Source: Frankia sp. AgB32 (lineage in GTDB: Bacteria; Actinomycetota; Actinomycetes; Frankiales; Frankiaceae). From it: a DNA stretch of 45,928 bases. The position numbers and the translations under genes are program-made. The notes under the pieces were generated by a model, which made no database searches, had not been told where the DNA came from, and worked only from the letters and a program-made list of their open reading frames with translations. Within the stretch, counting starts at the first letter, position 1, and every line of letters begins with the position of its first letter. Below are positions 1 through 8,153 of the stretch, one piece after another. The stretch is taken from contig NZ_JALKFX010000075.1 of assembly GCF_023243045.1 (NCBI RefSeq), positions 1 to 45,928 of the forward strand, read 5' to 3'.

Positions 1-1031
1 ACCGCCTCGTCGCCGCCGCCCACGCAATCACCACCGACCCTGCCACCCAACGCGACACCCGCCGCCTCACCCTCCGCGCCGAACCCAACGGCATGGTCCG
101 CCTCACCGCCGTCCTACCCCCCGACGACGCCGGCCTCATCCTCACCGCCCTCGACGCCGCCGCCACCAGCCTCGACACCACCACCCCACCCACCAATCCC
201 CCCGACACCGACAACACCGACCCGAAACCCGCAGACCAACATCCCCTGGCCGACGGAACGCCTCTGCCAGGACCCCGCCACCGCACCCGCGACGCCGACG
301 CCCTCGTTGCCCTCGCCGACGCCTTCCTCCACCACGGCGCCCCCACCCTGACCGACCCCCACCACACCCTCAACATCCACATCACCGCTGATCCCGCACC
401 CCCCGCCGCACCCGGCTCACCCACCAGCGGCGATCATGGTGTTCCGCCGCGCACCGCCCCGACAGGCGGGCTACCCGCCGGGACCGGGACCATCGGCGGC
501 TGGACCCTCGGCCTACCCGCCGCCGTCATCCGCCGCCTCGGCTGCGACGGACACCTCCGCGCCCTGTTCACCGACCTCCATCACAACCCCCTGCGTCTCG
601 GCCGCCGACGACGACTCCCCAGCCGCAGCCTCCGCGACGCCATCTACACCCGCGACCACGGCCGCTGTCAGTACCCCACCTGCGACCACACCCGATGGCT
701 GCATATTCATCACCTGACCCCCTGGGAGCAGGGCGGCGCCACGGACATCGACAACCTGCTCCTCGTCTGCGGCACCCACCACCGCGCCCTCCACGACCAC
801 GACCTCACCCTCACCCGAACACCCGACGGCACCGTCACCGTCCACAATCGCCACGGCGACACCATCCTCACCAGCACCCCGCCACCGCCCGGTCCCAGCC
901 GCACGACCGCGGACCTCACCACCGCCACCGACCACATCACCCCCACCACCATCCACACCCGCGACGGCGGACCCTTCAGCCTCGACGAATCACTCTTCGT
1001 CCTCTTCCAACGGTGGTCGCCTGGGGGGTGA
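1..1031 (+). CDS. DUF222 / HNH endonuclease (13E12-like), 5' end missing
   Basis: This is the 3' portion of an HNH nuclease of the DUF222 family, which is abundant in actinobacteria and often present in many copies. The reading frame is open from base 3 at the window edge, so the true start lies upstream and the methionine codon at 93 is internal. The visible part has the end of the DUF222 region, a Pro/Thr/Asp-rich variable linker (about bases 170-480) and a C-terminal HNH domain. In that domain the Cys pair around CQYPTC, the H-I-H-H core and the later CGTHH form the zinc-bound beta-beta-alpha metal fold. Catalytic residues look intact. Cellular role is uncertain; these genes are linked to selfish or repeated elements. 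It is convergent with pyc. Confidence 0.85.
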   Translation, partial: RLVAAAHAITTDPATQRDTRRLTLRAEPNGMVRLTAVLPPDDAGLILTALDAAATSLDTTTPPTNPPDTDNTDPKPADQHPLADGTPLPGPRHRTRDADALVALADAFLHHGAPTLTDPHHTLNIHITADPAPPAAPGSPTSGDHGVPPRTAPTGGLPAGTGTIGGWTLGLPAAVIRRLGCDGHLRALFTDLHHNPLRLGRRRRLPSRSLRDAIYTRDHGRCQYPTCDHTRWLHIHHLTPWEQGGATDIDNLLLVCGTHHRALHDHDLTLTRTPDGTVTVHNRHGDTILTSTPPPPGPSRTTADLTTATDHITPTTIHTRDGGPFSLDESLFVLFQRWSPGG

Positions 1032-1060
1032 CGGGGACGGAGTGGCGCCACGCCTGGCGG

Positions 1061-1089
1061 GGCGGGCCCGGAAAGATCCCGGACCCGCC
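1061..1089. terminator. Candidate bidirectional terminator hairpin
   Basis: GGCGGGCCCGG (1061-1071) and CCGGACCCGCC (1079-1089) pair over 11 positions with one mismatch and a 7-nt loop. It lies between the convergent HNH gene and pyc, where a shared terminator is expected. There is no U-tract, as is common in high-GC actinobacteria. Confidence 0.5.
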
Positions 1090-1097
1090 TGCCGCGT

Positions 1098-4000
1098 CTA
1101 TGGCCGCAGGACGAGGAGCAGGTCGCCGACCTCGACGGAGTCGCCGCTGGTGCGGACGAGCTCCGCGACGGTGCCGGCAACCGGGCTGGTGACGGCGGCC
1201 TCCATCTTCATCGCCTCGACGACGGCGAGCTTCTGGCCGGCGGCGACGGTGTCACCGGGGGCGACGACGAAGGTGACGATGCCGGGCAGGCCGGCGCCGA
1301 TCTGGTTCGGGTCGCCCGCGTCGGCGCGCCGGGCCGCGGTGGTGGTCGCGGTGATCGACGCGTCGCGGACCCGCACCGGCCGGGGCTGGCCGTTGACTCG
1401 CAGGTAGAGGGTCCGCATGGCGGTGTCGTCCGGCTCGGACAGGGTCTCCAGCTCGACCATGATCTCGACGCCGGTTTCGAGGGTGACGCCGACGGGCTGC
1501 CCGGGGCGCAGGCCGTACAGGTAGCCCTCTGTCGGGATCACCGACGAGTCGCCGTAGCTGTCGACGGCGCCGAGGTAGTCCTTCCACGGGCCGGGGAACA
1601 GCAGCCGGGACAGCGCGGCGCGCCGGCGGGTGCCACCGGCGGCGAGCTCGTCGGCGTCGGCGGCGTCCAGCGCGGCGTTCGGTGGGGCCGGGTGGCGCCC
1701 GGCGAGCGCCCGCTCGCGGAACGGCTCGGCGAAGCCGGCGGGCGGGGTGCCGAGCTCCCCGGCGAGGTAGCCGAGCACGCTGGCGGGCAGGTCGTAGCGT
1801 TCGGGGAACTCGCGCAGCGTGTCGACGTCCACCGAGCCGCCGACCAGGAACAGCGCGAGGTCGCCGACGACCTTGCTGGTCGGCGTAACCTTGATCGGCT
1901 TGCCGAGCAGCTCGTTGGCGACCGCGTAGGCCTCCTGGACAGCCGGCCAGCGGTCGCCGAGGCCGAGGGCGATCGCCTGCTGGCGCAGGTTCGTGAGCTG
2001 CCCGCCGGGGATCTCGTGGCGGTAGACGGCGCCGGTGGGCGCCCGCAGCCCGGCCTCGAACGGCGCGTACAGGTCGCGGACGGCCTCCCAGTAGGCCTCC
2101 ATCGACGACAGCGCCGACAGGGCGATGCCCGTGGCCCGCGGGGTGTGGTCGGTCGCGGCGACCAAAGCCGACATGTTCACCTGGCTGGTGCCGCCGGACA
2201 TCGGAGCGGCGCAGGCGTCGACGGCGTCGACCCCGGCTGCCGAGGCCGCGAGCAGGGTGGCGAGCTGACCGCCGGCGGTGTCATGGGTGTGCAGGTGGAC
2301 GGGCAGGTCGAACCGCTCGCGCAGCGCCGTGACCAGCGTCGACGCGGCGGTGGGACGCAGCAGCCCGGCCATGTCCTTGATCGTGAACACGTGCACGCCG
2401 GCGGTGGCGAGCTGGTCGGCGAGGCGCAGGTAGTAGTCGAGGGTGTAGATCTGCTCGCCGGGGTCGGACAGGTCGCCGGTGTAGCAGAGGGTGCCCTCGG
2501 CGATCGCCGTGCCGGTCTCCAGAACGGCCTCGATCGCCGGGCGCATCTGCTCGAAATCGTTCAGCGCGTCGAAGATCCGGAAGATGTCGACGCCGGTGGC
2601 GGCGGCCTCGGCGACGAACGACCGCACCACGTCATCCGGGTACGGGGTGTAGCCGACGGCGTTGCGGCCGCGCAGCAGCATCTGCAGGCACATGTTCGGT
2701 GCGGCGGAGCGCAGCGCCGCCAACCGCTCCCACGGGTCCTCGGCGAGGAAGCGCAGCGCCACGTCGTACGTCGCCCCGCCCCACGCCTCCAGGCTGAGCA
2801 GGTTCGGGGTGAGCGCCGCGAACGTCGGCGCGGCCGCCAGAATGTCGAAGCTGCGCAGCCGGGTCGCGAGCAGCGACTGGTGGGCGTCACGCAGGGTGGT
2901 GTCGGTGACGGCCAACGTCTCCTGCGCACGCAGCCGGGCCGCCCAGCCGGCCGGCCCGAGCTCCGCGAGCAGCTGGCGCGAGCCGGCCGGCACGGCCAGT
3001 CCGGCGCCGACCGGCGCGCCCGATCCGACCTCCACGGTCGTGGCCACGCCAGCCGCCGGCGACGGCAGTTCGGGCAGGCGGATCCGCGGGTCGACCAGCG
3101 GCGTCGCCGGGCGGGCGAAGCCGTTGACGGTGCTCTGCGCGAGCCGGGCGAGCATGCGGCTGGTGCGGTCGGTGCCGCGGCCGGGCGCGAGCAGCTCAGG
3201 CCGCTCGTCGATGAACGACGTGGTCACCCCGCCGTCGAGGAAGTCGGGGTCGGCCAGCAGCATCGACAGGAAGTCGATGTTCGTCCGGACGCCGCGGATG
3301 CGGAACTCGCCCAGCGCCCGACGGGCACGGCGGGCGGCCTTCTCCAGGGTGCCGCCGCGGCAGGTCAGCTTCACCAGCAGCGAGTCGAAGTACGGGCTGA
3401 CCTCGGCGCCGGCATACGTCGCCCCGTCGAGGCGGACGCCGGGGCCGCCTGGCGACTGGTAGAAGCTGATCGTGCCGGTGTCGGGCCGGAAGCCGTCCGA
3501 GGGGTCCTCGGTGGTCACCCGGCACTGGATCGCGGTGCCACGCAGGGTGATCCGTTCCTGCGCCAGGTCGAGGTCGGCGAGGCTCTCCCCGTTGGCGACG
3601 CGCAGCTGCGCCGCGACGATGTCGACGCCGGTGACCTCCTCGGTCACCGTGTGCTCGACCTGGATGCGGGGGTTCATCTCCATGAAGGTGTAGCTGCCGT
3701 CGGCGCCGAGGAGGAACTCGACGGTGCCGGCGTTGACGTAGCCGACGTGCCGGGCGAAGCGGACCGCGTCGGCGCAGATGCTGGCGCGCAGGGCCTCGTC
3801 GAGGCGCGGCGCCGGGGCGATCTCGACGACCTTCTGGTGGCGGCGCTGCACCGAGCAGTCCCGCTCGTACAGATGGATGATGTTGCCGTAGCCGTCGGCG
3901 AACACCTGGACCTCGATGTGCCGGGGCCGGGTGACCGCCTGCTCCAGGAACACGGTGCCGTCGCCGAACGCCGCGGCGGCCTCCCGGGACGCGCTGCCCA

Positions 4001-4538
4001 CCGCGTCGGCGAGGTCCGCGGGCCGCTCGACCCGGCGCAGACCGCGCCCACCGCCGCCGGCGGACGCCTTCACGAACAGCGGGAATCCGACCTGCTCGGC
4101 CGCCTCGGCGGCGCCGGCTCCGTCGGGCAGCGGCGCGGACGCCCGCAGCACCGGCAGTCCGGCCGCCATCGCCGCGTCGCGGGCCGCCACCTTGTCCCCG
4201 GTCAGGCGCAGCACCGCCGGCGGCGGGCCGACGAAGGTGATGCCCGCCGCCGCGCACGCCTCGGCGAGCACCGCCGACTCGGAGAGGAACCCGTAGCCGG
4301 GGTGCAGCGCGTCCACCTCGGCCTGCTTGGCCACGGCGAGCAGGGCGTCGATGTCGAGGTAGCCCCGGACGGGATGCCCTGGACCGCCGATCTCATATGC
4401 TTCGGAGGCCTTCGTCCGGTGCAGGGCGGAGACGTCCTCCGGGGTGTAGACGGCGACCGTGCGCAGGCCCAGTTCGTGGGCTGCTCGGAAGACGCGGACG
4501 GCGATTTCGCTACGGTTGGCGACCAGAACCTTGTGCAC
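1098..4538 (-). CDS. pyc: Pyruvate carboxylase
   Basis: Biotin-dependent anaplerotic enzyme converting pyruvate, bicarbonate and ATP to oxaloacetate in the cytoplasm. The 1146-residue length matches single-chain pyruvate carboxylases. Domain order is complete: biotin carboxylase (about 1-450) with the glycine-rich ATP-grasp loop KASAGGGGRG near residue 157 and EMNPRIQVEH near 286; carboxyltransferase with TDTTLRDAHQS near 546 and the carboxylatable lysine of FTIKDMAGL at 721; and a C-terminal biotinyl domain with EAMKMEA, biotin lysine 1111. The GTG start at 4538 is chosen because it gives the canonical N-terminus HKVLVANRSEIAVRV and has GAGGAG about 6 nt upstream. The frame stays open well upstream by chance, which would give a false 1676-residue fusion. 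The glutamine synthetase-like gene upstream is co-directional, 155 bp away. Confidence 0.97.
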   Translation of the reverse strand: MHKVLVANRSEIAVRVFRAAHELGLRTVAVYTPEDVSALHRTKASEAYEIGGPGHPVRGYLDIDALLAVAKQAEVDALHPGYGFLSESAVLAEACAAAGITFVGPPPAVLRLTGDKVAARDAAMAAGLPVLRASAPLPDGAGAAEAAEQVGFPLFVKASAGGGGRGLRRVERPADLADAVGSASREAAAAFGDGTVFLEQAVTRPRHIEVQVFADGYGNIIHLYERDCSVQRRHQKVVEIAPAPRLDEALRASICADAVRFARHVGYVNAGTVEFLLGADGSYTFMEMNPRIQVEHTVTEEVTGVDIVAAQLRVANGESLADLDLAQERITLRGTAIQCRVTTEDPSDGFRPDTGTISFYQSPGGPGVRLDGATYAGAEVSPYFDSLLVKLTCRGGTLEKAARRARRALGEFRIRGVRTNIDFLSMLLADPDFLDGGVTTSFIDERPELLAPGRGTDRTSRMLARLAQSTVNGFARPATPLVDPRIRLPELPSPAAGVATTVEVGSGAPVGAGLAVPAGSRQLLAELGPAGWAARLRAQETLAVTDTTLRDAHQSLLATRLRSFDILAAAPTFAALTPNLLSLEAWGGATYDVALRFLAEDPWERLAALRSAAPNMCLQMLLRGRNAVGYTPYPDDVVRSFVAEAAATGVDIFRIFDALNDFEQMRPAIEAVLETGTAIAEGTLCYTGDLSDPGEQIYTLDYYLRLADQLATAGVHVFTIKDMAGLLRPTAASTLVTALRERFDLPVHLHTHDTAGGQLATLLAASAAGVDAVDACAAPMSGGTSQVNMSALVAATDHTPRATGIALSALSSMEAYWEAVRDLYAPFEAGLRAPTGAVYRHEIPGGQLTNLRQQAIALGLGDRWPAVQEAYAVANELLGKPIKVTPTSKVVGDLALFLVGGSVDVDTLREFPERYDLPASVLGYLAGELGTPPAGFAEPFRERALAGRHPAPPNAALDAADADELAAGGTRRRAALSRLLFPGPWKDYLGAVDSYGDSSVIPTEGYLYGLRPGQPVGVTLETGVEIMVELETLSEPDDTAMRTLYLRVNGQPRPVRVRDASITATTTAARRADAGDPNQIGAGLPGIVTFVVAPGDTVAAGQKLAVVEAMKMEAAVTSPVAGTVAELVRTSGDSVEVGDLLLVLRP

Positions 4539-4602
4539 ACGCGGCTCCTCGGACGGGTGCGCCTCATTGTGGGGTCGTGACGCGCACACGCGCCAAAGTA
4601 AC

Positions 4603-4616
4603 GTGACTGGGGTCAC
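4603..4616. promoter_or_regulatory. Inverted repeat upstream of pyc
   Basis: GTGAC and GTCAC arms separated by TGGG sit 65 bp before the pyc start, in the 155-bp gap after the glutamine synthetase-like gene. It could be an operator or a weak hairpin. There is no other support. Confidence 0.25.
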
Positions 4617-4693
4617 TCGTGCCGGCGTGGGACGAACATCTCCTGCTTCGACGCCCACCGGCGCACCTCGGCGGGCCCGGAACGCGGGCCCAC

Positions 4694-6094
4694 TCAGTAC
4701 CGCCAGCGGGTCGTGGCGACGAGGGCCTCGGCGTCGACGGCGGCGAACCGGTCGATCTCGGCCCGCCTGATGGTGGCGATCGTGTCGTGCAGCGCGGTGC
4801 CGCACGCCGCCCGCAGGACATCGTCGGCCTCGAACGCGCCGACGGCGGCGGCGAGACTCGTGGGGAGCCGTCGGACGCCGCGCCGGTCCAGCTCGGCCGG
4901 GTCCAGCGCGGCCGGGTCGACGTCGACGGGCGGCGGCAGCCGGGCGTCCGCGGCGAGTCCGGCCTGCCCGGCGGCGAGCAGGCCGGCCGTGACCAGGTAC
5001 GGGTTGGCCGCCAGGTCGAAACACCGCACCTCGACGTTCGCCGCGCGCCCCCCGGCCGCCGGCGGCCCGGGGATCATCCGCACCGCGGCCTCCCGGTTCT
5101 CCCGCCCCCAGCAGGCATACGGGCCGGCCCACCGGGACGGGGAAAGCCGCAGATAGGAGGCCACCGTCGGGGCACCCAGCGCCATCAGCGCGGGCAGCCG
5201 GGCGAGGATGCCCGCGGCGAACGCCTCGCCGACCGCCGTCAGCCCGACCGGGCCGCCGTCGCCGCCGCCCATCAGGTTCGCGTCGGAACGCTCGTCCCAG
5301 AGGCTCAGATGGACATGGCCGCCGTTGCCCACCTCGCCCGCGACGACCTGCGGCGCGAACGAGGCGCGCAGGCCGTGGCGCAGGCTGACGCCGCGCACGG
5401 TTTCCTTGACCAGCACACAGGTGTCCGCGGCTTCGAGCGGATCCTGGGCGGCGACCGAGACCTCGAACTGGCCGGCGGCGTACTCGGGGTGGATCTGCTC
5501 GACGGCCAGGCCCTCCTCGGTCAGCGCGGTGACCACGTCCCGCAGGTAGTCGCCGAGCTCGACGACCCGGGTCATCCCGTAGGCGGGACCCCGCGTGGCC
5601 GGGACGAACCCGGTTTCGGCCGCGGGGGCGACCACCCATTCGATCTCGAAGGCCATGACGACGCGCAGGCCGCGCGTGGCGAGGCGGTTCCGTTGGACCC
5701 GGACGAGCTCCCGACTGTCCTGGGGATGCGGCGCGCCGTCCTGGTCGCATCGGTCCGCCGGCGCCCAGGCCCAGCCAGGCTGGGCGGCGAGCACGACCAG
5801 CCGGCTCAGGTCCGGGTGCAGCCGCAGGTCGCCGACGGGGCCGCCGGCGAAGCGGCCGGCGGTGATCCAGTCGTCGGCGAGGAACGCGTCGAAGACCGGC
5901 GAGGCGCCGATCCCCCAGAGCACGGCCGCGTCCAGCCGGCCGACCGGGACCGCCTTGACCCGGCTGATCCCGCTGTTGTCGACGAAGGTGCAGGCCACGC
6001 AGACCACCCCACGGACCGCGAGGTCCGTCGCCGCGTTCTGGGCCGCCGCGGCGAGCCGCTCGCGCTCCCGCCCGCCGCCCGGGGTGCCGTTCAT
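4694..6094 (-). CDS. Glutamine synthetase-like protein (FluG C-terminal-type)
   Basis: A 466-residue ATP-grasp-like ligase of the glutamine synthetase superfamily. These proteins join ammonia or an amine to a glutamate-type carboxylate through a gamma-glutamyl phosphate. Visible hallmarks are a metal-binding glutamate in FEIEW, the GNGGHVHLSLW segment (metal and ammonium site), RENREAAVRM and NVEVRCFD near the C-terminal active site. It lacks the extended sequence of housekeeping GlnA, and its neighbour is a divergent amidohydrolase of the FluG N-terminal type. A gamma-glutamylpolyamine or similar ligase is therefore more likely than ammonia assimilation. ATG at 6094 is preceded by GGGAGG at 6-nt spacing. 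The true substrate cannot be told from sequence. Confidence 0.85.
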   Translation of the reverse strand: MNGTPGGGRERERLAAAAQNAATDLAVRGVVCVACTFVDNSGISRVKAVPVGRLDAAVLWGIGASPVFDAFLADDWITAGRFAGGPVGDLRLHPDLSRLVVLAAQPGWAWAPADRCDQDGAPHPQDSRELVRVQRNRLATRGLRVVMAFEIEWVVAPAAETGFVPATRGPAYGMTRVVELGDYLRDVVTALTEEGLAVEQIHPEYAAGQFEVSVAAQDPLEAADTCVLVKETVRGVSLRHGLRASFAPQVVAGEVGNGGHVHLSLWDERSDANLMGGGDGGPVGLTAVGEAFAAGILARLPALMALGAPTVASYLRLSPSRWAGPYACWGRENREAAVRMIPGPPAAGGRAANVEVRCFDLAANPYLVTAGLLAAGQAGLAADARLPPPVDVDPAALDPAELDRRGVRRLPTSLAAAVGAFEADDVLRAACGTALHDTIATIRRAEIDRFAAVDAEALVATTRWRY

Positions 6095-6456
6095 CCATCG
6101 CCTCCCGCGGATGCCGTCTGGCCGTCATGGTTGCGCGCCCGCGGGCAGTCCGCCGCGCGGGACGCGCGAGCAGACGCCAGCTCGACCCCGACGGCTGTCA
6201 CGGAATGTCGCGACAGAGGCGCATCACTCTGCCCGTAACCGTGCGTCACGCCCGTTGCGAAGCCGGGTTTTCCACAGTTGTCTTCCCAACAAGAAAGTAT
6301 GAGAACACGCCAACATCACGGGTTATCGTTCCGACTGTCCCCAGGGAGACCGTAGTCATCCACAGGTTATCCACAAGTCATGTGCACAAACATAGATGAC
6401 TCTCCGTTGCCAAGGCTGCGAGGCATGAGCGGCCCCTCCAGGGGGATCTCCCAAGG
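6095..6456. promoter_or_regulatory. Divergent intergenic region of the FluG-like gene pair
   Basis: This 362-bp gene-free stretch separates the glutamine synthetase-like gene (left) from the amidohydrolase (right) and must hold both promoters. It is less GC-rich than its surroundings between about 6265 and 6400. It contains a perfect 10-bp palindrome TGTCGCGACA at 6206-6215 and the DnaA-box-like cluster listed separately. No convincing -35/-10 pair was identified. Confidence 0.5.
6268..6389. other. Cluster of DnaA-box-like sequences
   Basis: TTATCCACA at 6367-6375 is a perfect consensus DnaA box. TTTTCCACA (6268-6276) and TCATCCACA (6356-6364) are one- or two-base variants, and TGTGCACAA (6381-6389) reads as the box variant TTGTGCACA on the other strand. 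Three lie within 34 bp. dnaA, dnaN and other origin genes are absent, so this is more likely a DnaA-regulated promoter or a titration site than oriC. Confidence 0.5.
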
Positions 6457-7626
6457 ATGGAGCGCCTCGGACTCGCCGATCATCCACTCGTCGGCCACCC
6501 GCTGGTCGATCATCCGCTGGTCGACCACCACTGTCATGGACTCGTCCAGCGCGACCTGACCCGCCCGGAGTTCGAGAGCATGCTCACCGAGGCCGACGCC
6601 CCCGGCCCGGCCGGGACGACCGTGTTCGACAGCCAGGTCGGGTTCGCCCTGCGCCGCTGGTGCGCGCCGGTCCTGGACCTCCCGCCGCACGCCGACCCGG
6701 AGACCTACCTGGAACGCCGGGCCGAACTCGGCTACGAGGAGGTCCACCGCCGGCTGCTCACCGCCGCGGGCATCGCCATCTTCTGCGTGGACACCGGCTT
6801 CCAACCCGAGCCGCTGACCAGCGCCACCGAGCTCGCCGCGTTCACCGGTGGCCGTGGGCGTGACGTCCTGCGACTCGAACGGGTCGCCGAGCTCGCCGCC
6901 GTCGACGTGCTCACCGGCCAGATCGGCCTCAGCCACCTCGCCGACACGGTACGCGACCGAATAGCCGCCCGTAGCCCGTCGACGGTCGCGGTGAAGTCCG
7001 TCGCCGCGTACCGCGCCGGGCTGGACCTGCCGGCGCGGCGGCCCAGCGAGCGAGCGGTCGCCGCCGCCACCCGCACCTGGATCAACGAGATCCGGGCCGG
7101 TGCGCCGATCCGCCTCCACGACCCGCTGCTGCACTCGTTCCTCATCTGGTGCGGTGTCGACGCCGGACTGCCGGTGCAGATCCACGCCGGCTACGGCGAC
7201 AGCGACCTCGACCTCGCCCGCGGCAACCCGCTGCTGCTCACCGGCCTGCTGCGGGCTATCGCCCCGACCGGCGTCGGCGTGCTGCTGCTGCACTGCTACC
7301 CGTACCACCGGGAGGCGGCATATCTCGCGCAGGTCTTCGGGAACGTGCACCTGGACCTCGGCCTCGCGGTACACAACACCGGCCGCGGTTCCGCCGCGCT
7401 CATCGCGCAGGCCCTCGAACTCGCCCCGTTCGCCAAGTTCCTGTTCTCCACCGACGCCTTCGCCCTCGCCGAACTGTTCCTCCTCGGTGCCGTCCTGTTC
7501 CGCCGCGGCCTGGGCACCTTCCTCAACGACGGCATCGACGACGACGCCTGGACCCCCGCCGACGCCACCCGCATCGCCAGAATGATCTGCACGGACAACG
7601 CCCACCGCGTCTACGGCCTGTCCTGA
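6457..7626 (+). CDS. Amidohydrolase, FluG N-terminal type
   Basis: A 389-residue TIM-barrel metal-dependent hydrolase (amidohydrolase_2). Visible metal-site elements are the N-terminal HHCHG, the strand ending VQIHAGYGD, LLHCYPYHRE and FSTDAFALAE near the C-terminus. In FluG of fungi and NodGS of plants this domain is fused to a glutamine synthetase-like domain. Here that domain is encoded by the divergent gene 362 bp away, so the two probably act in one pathway, for example releasing and re-ligating a gamma-glutamyl or amino group; this is inference. ATG 6457 has GGGGGA about 10 nt upstream. The N-terminus has three 5-residue repeats (D/G-H-P-L-V, bases 6478-6522) running into the metal motif, so a slightly later start cannot be excluded. 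Confidence 0.85.
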   Translation: MERLGLADHPLVGHPLVDHPLVDHHCHGLVQRDLTRPEFESMLTEADAPGPAGTTVFDSQVGFALRRWCAPVLDLPPHADPETYLERRAELGYEEVHRRLLTAAGIAIFCVDTGFQPEPLTSATELAAFTGGRGRDVLRLERVAELAAVDVLTGQIGLSHLADTVRDRIAARSPSTVAVKSVAAYRAGLDLPARRPSERAVAAATRTWINEIRAGAPIRLHDPLLHSFLIWCGVDAGLPVQIHAGYGDSDLDLARGNPLLLTGLLRAIAPTGVGVLLLHCYPYHREAAYLAQVFGNVHLDLGLAVHNTGRGSAALIAQALELAPFAKFLFSTDAFALAELFLLGAVLFRRGLGTFLNDGIDDDAWTPADATRIARMICTDNAHRVYGLS

Positions 7627-7694
7627 CCACCCGATACCGGCGAACCGGCAGCAGTGGGATCATCACTGGCAGTCTCAGTAACCGGAGGACCGCC

Positions 7695-8135
7695 ATGACC
7701 GACGCCCCTGCCGAGAGCCAGCCCGACCCCGACCCGTCCGCCGACGACTCCGCCGCGGACCAGTCCACACCGACCCCCAAGCCCGACCCCCCGCTGCGCC
7801 CGGTCGACTGGGACGGCTCGTTCAGCCACGCCTCGAACGCCCGGATGGACGAGGAATGGTCCCAACAACGCGCCGCCCGGCAGGAAGCGGAATGGGGTCA
7901 GCAGTTGCTCGACCGCATAAACCGGGAGTTGATCGACAAGCTGCTGGCAGAGCGGGAGGCAGCCGGACGGAGCAGCGAGACCGACTCGCGAGAGGATGCG
8001 GATCGCCAGACGGACGCGCGGCCGGCAGGAGACGGCGGCAGGCAGAGCCTCTTCGACCGGCTGGAGAACTTCGGTCGGCCTACCGAGGACGATGACACGC
8101 CTTCGCGGCCAGACGGTTCCGGCGACCCGCGCTGA
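7695..8135 (+). CDS. Small hydrophilic protein of unknown function
   Basis: A 146-residue soluble, highly charged protein that I do not recognise. The first 40 residues are rich in Pro, Asp and Ser and probably disordered. A central stretch (about 50-95) with WDGSF, EEWSQQRAARQEAEWGQQLL and many Glu/Arg/Gln residues should form an amphipathic helix or short coiled coil. The tail is again polar, with a short SLFDRLENFG segment. No signal peptide or membrane segment is seen. ATG 7695 is preceded by GGAGG at 6-nt spacing, which supports real translation. It follows the amidohydrolase by 68 bp and may be co-transcribed, and it is convergent with the STAND gene. Confidence 0.65.
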   Translation: MTDAPAESQPDPDPSADDSAADQSTPTPKPDPPLRPVDWDGSFSHASNARMDEEWSQQRAARQEAEWGQQLLDRINRELIDKLLAEREAAGRSSETDSREDADRQTDARPAGDGGRQSLFDRLENFGRPTEDDDTPSRPDGSGDPR

Positions 8136-8153
8136 CCCACGCGCGGCCGGCCG

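Noticed and set aside
1692-4580. 962-codon open frame antisense to pyc
   Set aside because: It has no recognisable domains and shadow composition. Long antisense frames are common in very GC-rich genes.
1098-6128. A single 1676-codon frame joining pyc with sequence across the glutamine synthetase-like gene
   Set aside because: Its N-terminal 530 residues are Arg/Gly-rich shadow of the GS gene in another frame. The true pyc start (GTG 4538) has an RBS and the conserved N-terminus.
6268-6389. Chromosomal origin of replication
   Set aside because: There are few boxes, and no dnaA, dnaN, recF or gyr gene is nearby. An actinobacterial oriC normally lies between dnaA and dnaN with many more boxes.
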